Assembly: GCA_052093725.1 (NCBI GenBank)
Contig: JBQDHL010000006.1
Span: forward strand, 1-44,709
Length of the DNA: 44,709 nt
Source of the DNA: Jeotgalicoccus sp052093725
Lineage (GTDB): Bacteria > Bacillota > Bacilli > Staphylococcales > Salinicoccaceae
Direction of reading: 5' to 3'
The notes under the pieces were generated by a model. The model saw only the letters and a list, made by a program, of their open reading frames with translations, was not told the origin of the DNA and searched no databases. The position numbers and the translations under genes were made by a program. This document shows, in pieces, positions 32,083 through 41,187 of this stretch (its first letter is position 1; each line of letters starts with the position of its first letter).

Positions 32083-33291
32083 TTATTCAAATATATAAAG
32101 ATTAGCTTCGCCTTCAGCCTGGCGTGTAATTACACTGTAGACCTGCGCCTTGTCTTTGATTTCAACTTCGATATCCGTGCCTGTAAAATGTTCATTCACC
32201 AGATCTCTGACGAACTGGGACATCCCAATCATCTCACCGCGGCTGTTATACTCAATCGGGATTTCCACTGTCAGCGTATCAAGTGTGCCGTCTATGAACT
32301 TGCCTCTGCCGACAGACGTTGTGAAACTGTCAAAATAAGATGATAAATCTCTGTTGAAGTTTTGATATTCGCTATTCGCTTCCTGTGAAATCTCCGCCGC
32401 TTCACCCGACGGCAGCAATAAGTTCTGTACGTTCATATCAGTAAATGATTCAATCGTATTTTCACCCGGTGCTACAACGGCCTGTGATACGAAGTTTCCT
32501 GGAACAATATCCGTATCTCCTGATTGAATAAAGATTGCAAAGACGATTTCTTTATCGACATACTGATCATTTGCACGAATACGTGTTAAAATCTCAGCTG
32601 CCATTTCTTCGCCTTTTTCCTCTACTGTCTCAGGATCAAGTGCACGTTCCTTTGTCTGGCCGTATTCCTCAGTCTGATAATAATGAACACTGTTCATTGC
32701 GAGACCGATAGTAATACCGTCAAACGAAAGATTGCCTTCGTCGGCTTCCGCTATGTAATTCTGTTCAAGTATATGAGACAGATAAAGCGGTGCTTCTTCT
32801 GCGATAACTTCCTGATCTGTTTCACCATTAGTTGACGGATTCAGACCAAGGTTACTGAAAGCATCGGAGTTGAGAAGTTCTGTTTCATCCATATTCTCAA
32901 GCTCTTCACTCGTATATTGACGGCTTAAATAACCCCTGACCATTTCTTCTGAAATAATCTGGCCTTCACGGAATATATAGTCATTTGTAGGGAATACGCT
33001 CTGACTGATTGTAAATAATCCTTTTTCAAACTCTTCCACATTATATGAAGACACTAAATTCGCACTCGACAAACCGCGGGCCGGAGACAGTTCATAAGGT
33101 ACAACAGAACGGTAAAACCCTTCACTGCTTGAAGTGATAGTATCATCCTGTTCTTCAATCTGTACGTTCGAGACTTCATTCTCCAAAGATGCATCGCCCA
33201 TCTGCTCGCTGATTTCAGCTTCATTTGCACCATCGCAGGCTGCAAGCAGCAGCAAGGTTGCGCCTGTGAGTAATATCGATTTAAACTTCAT
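32083..33291 (-). CDS. camS: CamS family sex-pheromone-precursor lipoprotein
   Basis: 402-residue lipoprotein. Signal peptide MKFKSILLTGATLLLLAA is followed by lipobox Cys19. An acidic linker and a large conserved extracellular domain follow (EGFYRSVVPYELSPARGL, YNVEEFEKGL, VFPTNDYIFREGQ). In staphylococci the processed CamS signal peptide gives the cAM373-like peptide AIFILAA; here the matching segment would be TLLLLAA, so the pheromone sequence differs. The function of the lipoprotein itself is poorly defined. It starts 3 bases after the ligA stop, placing it in the pcrB-pcrA-ligA-camS operon. Confidence 0.93.
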   Translation of the reverse strand: MKFKSILLTGATLLLLAACDGANEAEISEQMGDASLENEVSNVQIEEQDDTITSSSEGFYRSVVPYELSPARGLSSANLVSSYNVEEFEKGLFTISQSVFPTNDYIFREGQIISEEMVRGYLSRQYTSEELENMDETELLNSDAFSNLGLNPSTNGETDQEVIAEEAPLYLSHILEQNYIAEADEGNLSFDGITIGLAMNSVHYYQTEEYGQTKERALDPETVEEKGEEMAAEILTRIRANDQYVDKEIVFAIFIQSGDTDIVPGNFVSQAVVAPGENTIESFTDMNVQNLLLPSGEAAEISQEANSEYQNFNRDLSSYFDSFTTSVGRGKFIDGTLDTLTVEIPIEYNSRGEMIGMSQFVRDLVNEHFTGTDIEVEIKDKAQVYSVITRQAEGEANLYIFE

Positions 33292-33294
33292 AAC

Positions 33295-35265
33295 TCATTG
33301 CCCCAATTTCTCAATAAATTCTCTTTCATTCCATACGGTTATGCCAAGTGTATTCGCTTTTTCGAGTTTGCTGCCGGCATCTTCCCCGGCAACGACAACA
33401 TCTGTGTTTTTAGATACACTGCCCGTAACTTTACCACCATATGACTCAATGCCCTGTTTCGCATCACCGCGGGTCATTTCGACCAGCTTGCCCGTTAAGA
33501 CAAATGTCATCCCGGAAAACACAGTACCTGATAATTCTTCTTTTTCTTCTGTCAGATTAAGACCTGCTGAGTCGAGCTTATTAACAAGCTCAATAAAGTC
33601 TTCGTTCTGAGTATATGTCACTATAGAATCTGCAATTTTATCGCCGATTTCCGGTATTTCAATCAACTGTTCTTTCGTCGCTTTTAATACTTCCGCCATC
33701 GAGCCGTATTCTTCTGCAATCAGTCCTGAAGCTTTTGACCCGAGGAACCGAATGCCGAGGCCGAATAGTAATTTACTTAGCGGCATAGTTTTCGATGCTT
33801 CAATTGCAGTCAGCAGATTCGTTACTTTTTTATCACCCATACGTTCGAGTTCAATCAAGTCATCATACTGCAGTTTGTATAAATCTGAAACATCCGTAAT
33901 CAGTTCTGCATCGAACAGCTGGCGCACTACTTTCTCACCGAGACCGTCAATATTCATCGCACCCCGGGAGACGAAATGAATGATGCCTTCTGTCAGCTGT
34001 GCCGGACACGACGGATTAATACAGCGGATTGCTACTTCATTTTCCAGCTTGACCGTATCGTGACCGCATGACGGACATGTCCTCGGTGCTTCGTACACTG
34101 TCTGATCCGTACGTTCTTCTTTTAATGATTTTACTACTTCCGGAATAATATCGCCGGCTTTACGTATTACCACTTTATCTCCAATGCGGATATCCCGCTC
34201 TTCAATCAGCTCGTGATTATGAAGCGATGCACGCCCGACAGTCGTTCCTGCAACTTTTACCGGCTCCAGTATCGCTGTTGGCGTAATAACACCCGTACGG
34301 CCTACTGTCAGTTCAATATTGAGTATCTCTGTGATAACTTCCTCTGCCGGGAATTTATACGCAATAGCCCAGCGCGGTGATTTCACTGTGTAGCCCAGCT
34401 CATCCTGCATTCCTAGATCATTCACTTTAATCACGATACCGTCAATTTCATATGCGAGTTCCGAACGGTGTGTCGTCCAGTAATCTATATATTTAATAAC
34501 GTCATCAATGCTCGTCATTAATTTCCGTTCTTTATTCGTTTTAAAGCCGAGTTCATCAAGTTTATCAAGTGCTCCGCTCTGACTTTCAGCATTGAGTGCT
34601 TCCGGCGACGTCACGCTGTAAAGGAAGACTGATAAATTACGTGCTGCAGCAAGTTTCGGATCAAGCTGTCTTAATGACCCTGCCGCTGCGTTCCGCGGAT
34701 TCTGGAATTCCTGATGACCATCTTCAATTCTTTTTTTGTTCAGATTCATAAACGAGCTTTTCGGCATGTAAGCCTCACCGCGCACTTCGAAAGTTAAATC
34801 TGAATCGACCGTCAGCGGAATAGCATGAATCGTCCGCAGATTTTCTGTAATATTTTCGCCGATCGTACCGTCACCGCGAGTTGCTCCGCGTGTGAAAAGT
34901 CCGTTTTCATATGTCAAAGACACTGCGAGACCGTCGATTTTCAGTTCACACATATATGTAACATCGCCTGCATTCTGTCTGACGCGCTGATCAAAGGCCC
35001 TTAAATCTTCTTCGTTGAATGCATTGCCGAGACTCAGCATCGGCGAGCTGTGTGCGACTTTTTCAAAATTACTCAGAATCTCACCGCCGACTCTTACTGT
35101 CGGTGACGTATCCGTTTTATATTCGGGATGCTCCGTTTCCAGTTCAATCAGTTCACGGAGCAGCTGATCGTAGTCCGTATCAGAAATCGACGGATTATCC
35201 TCGACATGATATTCGTAATTGTAACGTGTCAGCAGCGTTTGTAATTCATGAATTCTTTCTTTCAT
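33295..35265 (-). CDS. ligA: NAD-dependent DNA ligase
   Basis: 656 residues, full length for LigA. Domains in order: Ia domain for NAD (Tyr-rich YNYEYHVEDNPSISDTDYD at about 14-32), adenylation domain with nucleophile Lys109 in CELKIDGLAVS, OB fold (YKFPAEE, VGRTGVITP), zinc finger with four Cys (CPSCGHD, CINPSCP), helix-hairpin-helix repeats and a C-terminal BRCT domain (about 580-656; FSGMTFVLTGKL). It seals nicks in replication and repair. It begins 6 bases after pcrA. Confidence 0.97.
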   Translation of the reverse strand: MKERIHELQTLLTRYNYEYHVEDNPSISDTDYDQLLRELIELETEHPEYKTDTSPTVRVGGEILSNFEKVAHSSPMLSLGNAFNEEDLRAFDQRVRQNAGDVTYMCELKIDGLAVSLTYENGLFTRGATRGDGTIGENITENLRTIHAIPLTVDSDLTFEVRGEAYMPKSSFMNLNKKRIEDGHQEFQNPRNAAAGSLRQLDPKLAAARNLSVFLYSVTSPEALNAESQSGALDKLDELGFKTNKERKLMTSIDDVIKYIDYWTTHRSELAYEIDGIVIKVNDLGMQDELGYTVKSPRWAIAYKFPAEEVITEILNIELTVGRTGVITPTAILEPVKVAGTTVGRASLHNHELIEERDIRIGDKVVIRKAGDIIPEVVKSLKEERTDQTVYEAPRTCPSCGHDTVKLENEVAIRCINPSCPAQLTEGIIHFVSRGAMNIDGLGEKVVRQLFDAELITDVSDLYKLQYDDLIELERMGDKKVTNLLTAIEASKTMPLSKLLFGLGIRFLGSKASGLIAEEYGSMAEVLKATKEQLIEIPEIGDKIADSIVTYTQNEDFIELVNKLDSAGLNLTEEKEELSGTVFSGMTFVLTGKLVEMTRGDAKQGIESYGGKVTGSVSKNTDVVVAGEDAGSKLEKANTLGITVWNEREFIEKLGQ

Positions 35266-35271
35266 TTATAT

Positions 35272-37452
35272 TCAGTCCTTTTTTTCAAGCGGTGCATAGT
35301 TTGCAAGCAGTCTTTTCGGTCCGGCAGTTTTGAAAATAATGTCGAGCTCCGTATTGTCACCTTCGCCCTTAACCTGCGAAATAATGCCTTCTCCGAATGC
35401 TTTGTGGGAAACTTTATCCCCAACATTAAAGTTAGTACCTGTGTTCTTATTAATAATACGTGAACGTTTTTTCGGTCCGCGTGAAAAAGATGAACCGGCA
35501 CCTGAACTCATACTGTTTTCTGGTGTACGGCCGATGCTGCCTGACGATTCCAGCAGTTCTTCAGGTATTTCACTTAAGAAACGGCTCTGCATATTAGTTT
35601 CAGTTTTACCGTAGAGCATGCGTGATTCTGCGCGCGATAATATTAAATGATCCATTGCACGTGTTACTGCCACGTACATCAGGCGGCGTTCCTCTTCCAG
35701 TTCTTCATCATCGAACTGTACACGGCGCGACGGGAATATCCCTTCTTCCATACCGACTACAAAGATTACTTTAAATTCAAGACCCTTCGACGCATGCATC
35801 GTCATCATCGTGACTCCTGTAACATCGTCTTTTCCATCCTGATCGGAGATAAGTGCCATGTCGCTCAGGAAATTAAATAAGTTGTCATCTGAGATTGGGT
35901 AATCATTATCGAATTCTTTCGTTACAGTTTTAAATTCCTCAAGGTTCTCAAGACGGCTCCGTGCTTCCAATGTTTTATCGGAACTCAGCATTTCGTGATA
36001 GCCTGTGTCAGCAAGCACTTCGTCTACCAGTTCAGTCATCGTCATATACTTTGATTTTTCTTTTAAATTATCAAGTACTGCAAGCAATGTCATTAATTTA
36101 GCCACTGTCTTCGCCGGGATACCTAAAAAGTCCGAGTCCCGGATTGCATCATAGATGCTCGAGTTCAGCTGCTCTGCATGAGCGCGCAGCTTATCGATTG
36201 TTTTTGCACCGATTCCCCTTTTCGGCACATTGATAATACGCTGGAAACTAATATCATCTGATGGATTTTGAATGACCTTTAAATAACTCATCAGGTCTTT
36301 AATTTCCATTCTGCTGTAGAACTTCGTTCCGCCGACCATTTTATAAGGGATGCTCGATTTTACAAAAGCATCCTCAACAGCACGCGACTGTGCGTTCGCA
36401 CGGTAAAGTACCGCCATCTCGCCGTATGAATACTTAGTACTAAGCTCCTGAATTTTCTCGACAATCTGGTGGCCCTCTTCACGTTCACTGAAAGACACAT
36501 TTACATCTATTTTTACACCGTCACCTTTATTACTCCGAAGATTTTTCGGTTTGCGCTCTGTATTGTTATTGATTACTGCGTTCGCCGCATCCAGTATCGT
36601 CTTCGTCGAACGGTAGTTTTCTTCAAGCTTGATTACTTTCGCTTCCGGATAATCTTCTTCGAAGTTTAAGATATTCTGGATATCTGCACCGCGGAATTTA
36701 TAAATTGACTGATCCGAGTCACCAACGACACAAATATTCCGGTACTTTGCTGCCAGCATCTGCACTAGTTTGTACTGTGCATGGTTCGTATCCTGATACT
36801 CATCCACATGGACATACTGGAATCTTGTCTGGTAGTAATTAAGCACATCCGGTTTCTTCTCGAACAGCTCGATTGCAAGCATAATTAAATCGTCGAAATC
36901 CAGTGAACTGTTGCGGTACAAAATTTGCTGATAATCTTTGTAAATTTCACTGTAAAGCTCATCCTGGAAACCACCTGCTTCTGCGATAGCCTGTTCCGGT
37001 TTAATGAGCTGGTTTTTATAATTTGAAATAACCGAAAGAATACTTCTCGGGTTATGTTGTTTTGTATCAAGATTGCGTGTTTTTAAAACATCCTTGACGA
37101 CTGACTGCTGATCGAGCGGATCCAGAATAGAAAAACTTGTGTCATAGCCTAAATAGCTGATATCGCGTCTTAAAATACGAACACACATTGCGTGGAATGT
37201 TGAAATCCACATTTTAGATGCATCTTCCGCAATCAATCTGTCCACACGCTCGCGCATTTCCTTAGCTGCTTTATTCGTAAAAGTAATTGCGAGTATATTA
37301 TATGAAGGCACCTGTTTTTCATCCAAAAGGTACGCCACTCTGTGCGTTAGCACACGTGTTTTACCACTTCCTGCACCTGCCATGATTAACAGCGGGCCAT
37401 CTGTTGTTTTAATCGCTTCCAGTTGTTCTTTATTCATCGTAGATAAATCCAT
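35272..37452 (-). CDS. pcrA: ATP-dependent DNA helicase PcrA
   Basis: 726-residue superfamily 1A 3'-5' helicase. Motif I GAGSGKT (26-32), motif II VDEYQDTN, motif III GDSDQSIYKFRGA, motif IV ENYRST, motif V TMHASKGLEFKVIF and motif VI VAVTRA are all present. The Tudor-like C-terminal domain binding RNA polymerase is there (VGDKVSHKAFGEGII). Roles: repair, plasmid rolling-circle replication and removal of stalled polymerase. It lies 18 bases after pcrB, with TTGGAG before the ATG. Confidence 0.97.
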   Translation of the reverse strand: MDLSTMNKEQLEAIKTTDGPLLIMAGAGSGKTRVLTHRVAYLLDEKQVPSYNILAITFTNKAAKEMRERVDRLIAEDASKMWISTFHAMCVRILRRDISYLGYDTSFSILDPLDQQSVVKDVLKTRNLDTKQHNPRSILSVISNYKNQLIKPEQAIAEAGGFQDELYSEIYKDYQQILYRNSSLDFDDLIMLAIELFEKKPDVLNYYQTRFQYVHVDEYQDTNHAQYKLVQMLAAKYRNICVVGDSDQSIYKFRGADIQNILNFEEDYPEAKVIKLEENYRSTKTILDAANAVINNNTERKPKNLRSNKGDGVKIDVNVSFSEREEGHQIVEKIQELSTKYSYGEMAVLYRANAQSRAVEDAFVKSSIPYKMVGGTKFYSRMEIKDLMSYLKVIQNPSDDISFQRIINVPKRGIGAKTIDKLRAHAEQLNSSIYDAIRDSDFLGIPAKTVAKLMTLLAVLDNLKEKSKYMTMTELVDEVLADTGYHEMLSSDKTLEARSRLENLEEFKTVTKEFDNDYPISDDNLFNFLSDMALISDQDGKDDVTGVTMMTMHASKGLEFKVIFVVGMEEGIFPSRRVQFDDEELEEERRLMYVAVTRAMDHLILSRAESRMLYGKTETNMQSRFLSEIPEELLESSGSIGRTPENSMSSGAGSSFSRGPKKRSRIINKNTGTNFNVGDKVSHKAFGEGIISQVKGEGDNTELDIIFKTAGPKRLLANYAPLEKKD

Positions 37453-37470
37453 TATAAAAACTCCAATTTA

Positions 37471-38136
37471 TTAAATGATAGTTTCTAATGCCTGTTCAGC
37501 ATCGTCATAAATAATATTACCGACAACCATTATATCGCTGACACTGTCCATTTCTTTGGCAGTTTCTTTTGATACGATACCGCCGCCGTAAACAATGCGT
37601 GCGTGATCTGCGGCTTCGAAAGCTTCTTTAACCAGCTCCCAATCGCCGAAAGCACCGCTGTATTCTATATATATGTAATCCATCTTGTATAATTTATCGA
37701 GCATGTGAATCATCGCGATAAACTCCTCATCGCATACAGTATGACAATTCGCATGTTTAAAAGCTTTGCATTCCTGATTCATTATAATATAAGGCAGCAG
37801 AGAAATACTCTCGTAATCGATAAAGTCATGATATTCCATCAAAGCTTCAACGAGCATACCATGTGTAAAATTAACGTCATTCGTGTTAATCACCGTCGGG
37901 ACAAAATAATGATCAAAACCCGGCACTGCGGCATCCGGATGAGATATTTCAAGTGCTGTCGCGACATCGAATTCCCTAATACGGCTGAGCAACCCGTAGA
38001 CATTCTTTTCAGTTACATTATCCGTGCCGCTGACCAGTATTAGATCCGTGCCGGATTTTACGATTTTCTGAAGCGTACTGTCATCGATTTCTTTAGCCGG
38101 ATCCAGTTTAAATATATGCTTTGCCTGTCGCGTCAT
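37471..38136 (-). CDS. pcrB: Heptaprenylglyceryl phosphate synthase
   Basis: 221-residue TIM-barrel prenyltransferase joining heptaprenyl diphosphate to glycerol-1-phosphate, an archaeal-type ether lipid step retained in Firmicutes. Visible: KLDPAKEID near the N terminus, SGTDNVT, YIEYSGAFGDWELV and the phosphate-binding VYGGGIVSKETAKEMD. AAGGAT precedes the ATG. It is the first gene of the pcrB-pcrA-ligA-camS transcript. The 224 bases upstream hold a TATAAT -10 candidate and a large stem-closed element. Confidence 0.95.
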   Translation of the reverse strand: MTRQAKHIFKLDPAKEIDDSTLQKIVKSGTDLILVSGTDNVTEKNVYGLLSRIREFDVATALEISHPDAAVPGFDHYFVPTVINTNDVNFTHGMLVEALMEYHDFIDYESISLLPYIIMNQECKAFKHANCHTVCDEEFIAMIHMLDKLYKMDYIYIEYSGAFGDWELVKEAFEAADHARIVYGGGIVSKETAKEMDSVSDIMVVGNIIYDDAEQALETII

Positions 38137-38239
38137 GAGACCATATCCTTTATAAAATTCATAAGATGATTATATCATTTTTATATACCAAAAAACATTA
38201 AACGGAGAGGACTGACTTATAAATGTTTACAGAATAAAT

Positions 38240-38328
38240 AACCCGGTCTCGAGCTTTTCCGGAAGCATCCGCCTGAATTTGCAGTCTCAAGCTGATCCTA
38301 TTCTCCCAAGCAGTCTCGCGACCGGGTT
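38240..38328. ncRNA. Candidate structured element upstream of pcrB
   Basis: 89 bases closed by AACCCGGTC (38240-38248) with GACCGGGTT (38320-38328), then one mismatch and CGAG/CTCG, giving 13 pairs. On the - strand the mismatch is G-A, which is common in folded RNA, so I favour that strand. Inside are GAGACTGC twice (38281-38288, 38310-38317) and a GCTTCCGGAAAAGC hairpin. There is no T-run after the stem, so it is not an ordinary terminator. I recognise no known riboswitch. Confidence 0.45.
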
Positions 38329-38360
38329 TATCGATATCATATTTAAATATTATTATCTTT

Positions 38361-39038
38361 TTAATTCAGTTCAAAGTATTCTTCAAGCGTCAATCCGCTT
38401 TCATATATATCCGGTGCCTTATCCCCGACATATCTTAGGTGCCAGGGTTCGTACATATAACCGGTAATATCTTCCTTGCCCTTCATGTAACGGATAATAA
38501 ATCCGTATTCATGTGCGACATCTTTCAGCCACTGAAATTCCGGAGTATATTCAAATGATGTCTGCAGCAGCACTGCACTGTCGTAAGAACCGACGTCAAT
38601 CGCAAGTCCTGTCTGATGCTCAGAATGACCCGGCTCCGCGCTGTATCTGTCAGCTGCTTCCTGACCGTCTCGTTCCACATAGTTGTTATACAGTCCAGCC
38701 TGATAATCGTAGCTTCTGAAGCCACTCACCAGTTCAAAATTTAATCCCTGCTCCGCAGCATCTTCAAATAATGAAGTATATGCTTCGATAACTTCAGGCT
38801 GCATTTCAGGATTATAATCTGCTGGCAGCGGTATTTCTTTATTCACAATCAGTACACCGTCTGCGTATGTAATGCCGTCGATGACTTCAATATTGACCGG
38901 GACGTCCAAATCATTGAATGTCAGCGGCTCATAACTTTTCGTATAACCCACAGCTTCGATTTCCTTCGGTTCCTCATTGCCGCACGCCGTAAGGACAGAT
39001 GCGACGAGTACTGCAATAATTAGTTTTGATGCTTTCAT
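38361..39038 (-). CDS. VanY-type D-Ala-D-Ala carboxypeptidase lipoprotein
   Basis: 225-residue zinc peptidase of the VanY/LAS family. The signal peptide ends in lipobox VLTAC (Cys19). The catalytic domain shows SGFRSYDYQAGLY, then zinc ligands in SAEPGHSEHQTGLAIDVG (the motif His137-x6 region with His141 and Asp148) and EPWHLRYVG (His200). Expected role: trimming the terminal D-Ala of peptidoglycan stem peptides outside the membrane. Its ATG overlaps the purB stop (TAATG), an unusual coupling of a wall enzyme to purine synthesis. DacC/LdcB-type LD- or DD-specificity is not resolved. Confidence 0.88.
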   Translation of the reverse strand: MKASKLIIAVLVASVLTACGNEEPKEIEAVGYTKSYEPLTFNDLDVPVNIEVIDGITYADGVLIVNKEIPLPADYNPEMQPEVIEAYTSLFEDAAEQGLNFELVSGFRSYDYQAGLYNNYVERDGQEAADRYSAEPGHSEHQTGLAIDVGSYDSAVLLQTSFEYTPEFQWLKDVAHEYGFIIRYMKGKEDITGYMYEPWHLRYVGDKAPDIYESGLTLEEYFELN

Positions 39039-40333
39039 TATTCCAGTCCCGCGCGCTTAAATATAATATCTACACGGCTCAGGTGATGGTCCTCGTTGAA
39101 GCACTCATCGAGTTCTTCTGTTGTCAGCACTTCCTGGATACGTGCATCTTTTCCTGCGAGCTCACGGAGCGGTACTTTTGTTTCCCATGATTCCATCGCT
39201 TTCGGCTGTACTAAATCGTAAGCTTCTTCGCGTGAAAGTCCTTTATCGATTAATGTCAGCATCACTTGCTGAGAGTATACAAGACCAAATGTTTTGTCGA
39301 TATTTGCCTTCATGTTTTCCGGGAATACAGTCAGGTTTTTCATAATTCTGCCGAAACGGTTCAACATATAGTTCAGTGCAATCGTAACGTCCGGCAGCAT
39401 AATTCTCTCTGCAGATGAATGTGATATATCACGTTCGTGCCATAACGGAACATTTTCATACGCCGTTGAAACGTAGCCGCGGATAACACGTGCGATTCCT
39501 GTAACATTTTCACTACCAATCGGGTTACGTTTGTGCGGCATTGCACTTGAACCTTTCTGGCCTTTCGCAAATGCTTCTTCAACTTCGCGAGTTTCTGTTT
39601 TTTGCAGATGTCTGATTTCTACTGCAAATTTCTCAACAGATGTTGCAATCAGTGCTAGTACGGCAACATAGTGAGCATGGCGGTCACGCTGCAATGTCTG
39701 TGTCGAAACAGGTGCAGGAGTCAGCCCTAAATGTTTACAAACGTATTCTTCCACTTCCGGCGGAATGTTTGCGAATGTGCCGACTGCCCCACTCATTTTA
39801 CCTACTTCAATTTCTTCACGGACATCTTTAAAACGTTTCAGATTACGTGTCATTTCCTGGTGCCATAAAGCCATTTTGATACCAAATGATGTCGGTTCAG
39901 CATGAACACCGTGAGTACGTCCCATCATCAATGTATGTTTATGTTCGCGTGCTTTATCAGCTAAAATTTCGATAAAGTTATTCAAATCGTTCTCGATAAT
40001 TTCGTTAGCCTGTTTCAGTATGTAACTCTGCGCTGTATCTACAACGTCTGTTGAAGTCAGTCCGTAGTGCACCCACTTCTTCTCTTCACCTAGAGTTTCT
40101 GAAATCTGGCGTGTAAATGCAACGACATCGTGACGTGTTTCCGCTTCAATTTCTTTAATGCGCTCTACATCAATGCGTGCATTCGGACGAATATTTTTAA
40201 CTTCCTCTTTCGGAATAATACCCAATTCTGCCCATGCTTCCGATGCGAGTATTTCAACTTCCAGCCACGCATCAAATCTGTTTTCCTCAGTCCAAATCTT
40301 TGTCATTTCTTCTCTTGAATATCTGCTGATCAT
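39038..40333 (-). CDS. purB: Adenylosuccinate lyase
   Basis: 431 residues, full length. It catalyses two purine steps: SAICAR to AICAR, and adenylosuccinate to AMP. Superfamily signature GSSAMPHKRNPIGSEN carries the catalytic Ser loop, TSTDVVDTA and GRTHGVHAEPTSFG supply the catalytic His. ATGA overlap with the NETI gene upstream and TAATG overlap with vanY downstream place it mid-operon. Confidence 0.97.
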   Translation of the reverse strand: MISRYSREEMTKIWTEENRFDAWLEVEILASEAWAELGIIPKEEVKNIRPNARIDVERIKEIEAETRHDVVAFTRQISETLGEEKKWVHYGLTSTDVVDTAQSYILKQANEIIENDLNNFIEILADKAREHKHTLMMGRTHGVHAEPTSFGIKMALWHQEMTRNLKRFKDVREEIEVGKMSGAVGTFANIPPEVEEYVCKHLGLTPAPVSTQTLQRDRHAHYVAVLALIATSVEKFAVEIRHLQKTETREVEEAFAKGQKGSSAMPHKRNPIGSENVTGIARVIRGYVSTAYENVPLWHERDISHSSAERIMLPDVTIALNYMLNRFGRIMKNLTVFPENMKANIDKTFGLVYSQQVMLTLIDKGLSREEAYDLVQPKAMESWETKVPLRELAGKDARIQEVLTTEELDECFNEDHHLSRVDIIFKRAGLE

Positions 40334-40542
40334 TTCGGCTCATCCTCATTCATTAATTTACCTTCAAACATAATTTCCTGATGCGATACAGTAATTTCGC
40401 CGTTTTCCTCTTTGAAAACAGGCTGCTCAAATCTTCTTACCGGCTGATAACCTTCAGCTTTCATCGTTGCCAGTACGTCTGACAACGATTGGCCTTCTTC
40501 TACATTAAACTTCTTTTTTTTCGGTTTTTTGTGCTGTGCCAT
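40330..40542 (-). CDS. NETI-motif protein (YebG-like)
   Basis: 70-residue basic protein: a Lys-rich N terminus (MAQHKKPKKKKF) followed by VEEGQSLSDVLATMKAEGYQPVRRFEQPVFKE at about 15-46, which corresponds to the NETI family (normally EENETI; here EEGQSL). Function unknown. The ATG at 40542 lies inside the upstream gene's 3' end, overlapping by 38 bases, with AGGGTG as ribosome site; a longer reading from 40596 has none. In B. subtilis the homologous yebE-yebG pair also precedes purine genes, supporting the assignment. Confidence 0.82.
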   Translation of the reverse strand: MAQHKKPKKKKFNVEEGQSLSDVLATMKAEGYQPVRRFEQPVFKEENGEITVSHQEIMFEGKLMNEDEPK

Positions 40543-41161
40543 GAACGTCACCCTGCTCCTGTGCTTCGTATACTTCTTCAAGCACTTCTTCAACATTTTC
40601 CGGTTCGTAATTGCTCATCTTGCGTCTGCTGAGCCCTTTCGTCCAGAAGCCGCCGTGAATATTTTTCGGTTCGTACGAAATGATAAATGCTTTGTCATCA
40701 AGTTCCCTAATCGTCTCGATCAGTTTACGCTCATATTTTCTCGGCGTTAAAATCTGCATTACCGTACGCTGACCGTCGCGCCCGTACTGATGACCGTGCG
40801 TCACACCATACCCCAAATTACGCAGGTCATTCGGCAGATCGATGTCTTTTTTCGCTGTCGTTACATTAATTACAGTGTAGCCGAGTGCGAGCTGTTCTTC
40901 AATTTTTGTTCCGACTAATATCCCGACTCCAAAACCGAGCGCATAAGCGACGATATTTAATGGTTTATCCAAGTTGTCTAAAACCAGACCAAGTCCGATA
41001 ACGTAAACAAATGTTTCTAAAATACTGAAGGCAGCCGCGACAAAACGGTATCCTTTTAATGTCATTATTGTCCGCATGGTTAAGAATGTAACGTAGATAA
41101 TATTAATAACAAATATAACTAATATCATCAGCATGGGACTGTCTGAAATTGCCTGAAGCAT
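40505..41161 (-). CDS. UPF0316 membrane protein (YebE, DUF5698/DUF2179)
   Basis: 218 residues: three hydrophobic helices at the N terminus (about 10-30, 38-62, 68-90; TMRTIMTLKGYRFVAAAFSILETFVYV at 28-54) and a cytoplasmic DUF2179 domain (about 93-180) with GVTHGHQYGRDGQRTVMQILTPRKYERKL. It matches the UPF0316 family of B. subtilis YebE. Function unknown; DUF2179 domains are suspected ligand sensors. It is transcribed ahead of the NETI gene and purB, so it is probably in one operon with them and 26 bases from nadE. Confidence 0.88.
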   Translation of the reverse strand: MLQAISDSPMLMILVIFVINIIYVTFLTMRTIMTLKGYRFVAAAFSILETFVYVIGLGLVLDNLDKPLNIVAYALGFGVGILVGTKIEEQLALGYTVINVTTAKKDIDLPNDLRNLGYGVTHGHQYGRDGQRTVMQILTPRKYERKLIETIRELDDKAFIISYEPKNIHGGFWTKGLSRRKMSNYEPENVEEVLEEVYEAQEQGDVHGTAQKTEKKEV

Positions 41162-41187
41162 AATCTAATCCTGCCTTCTTTCTCTAA

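Noticed and set aside
38240..38328. Known riboswitch or SRP RNA
   Set aside because: None of the core sequences of SAM, TPP, FMN, lysine, glycine, THF or ZTP riboswitches, nor the SRP GGAAGCAG tetraloop region, is present.
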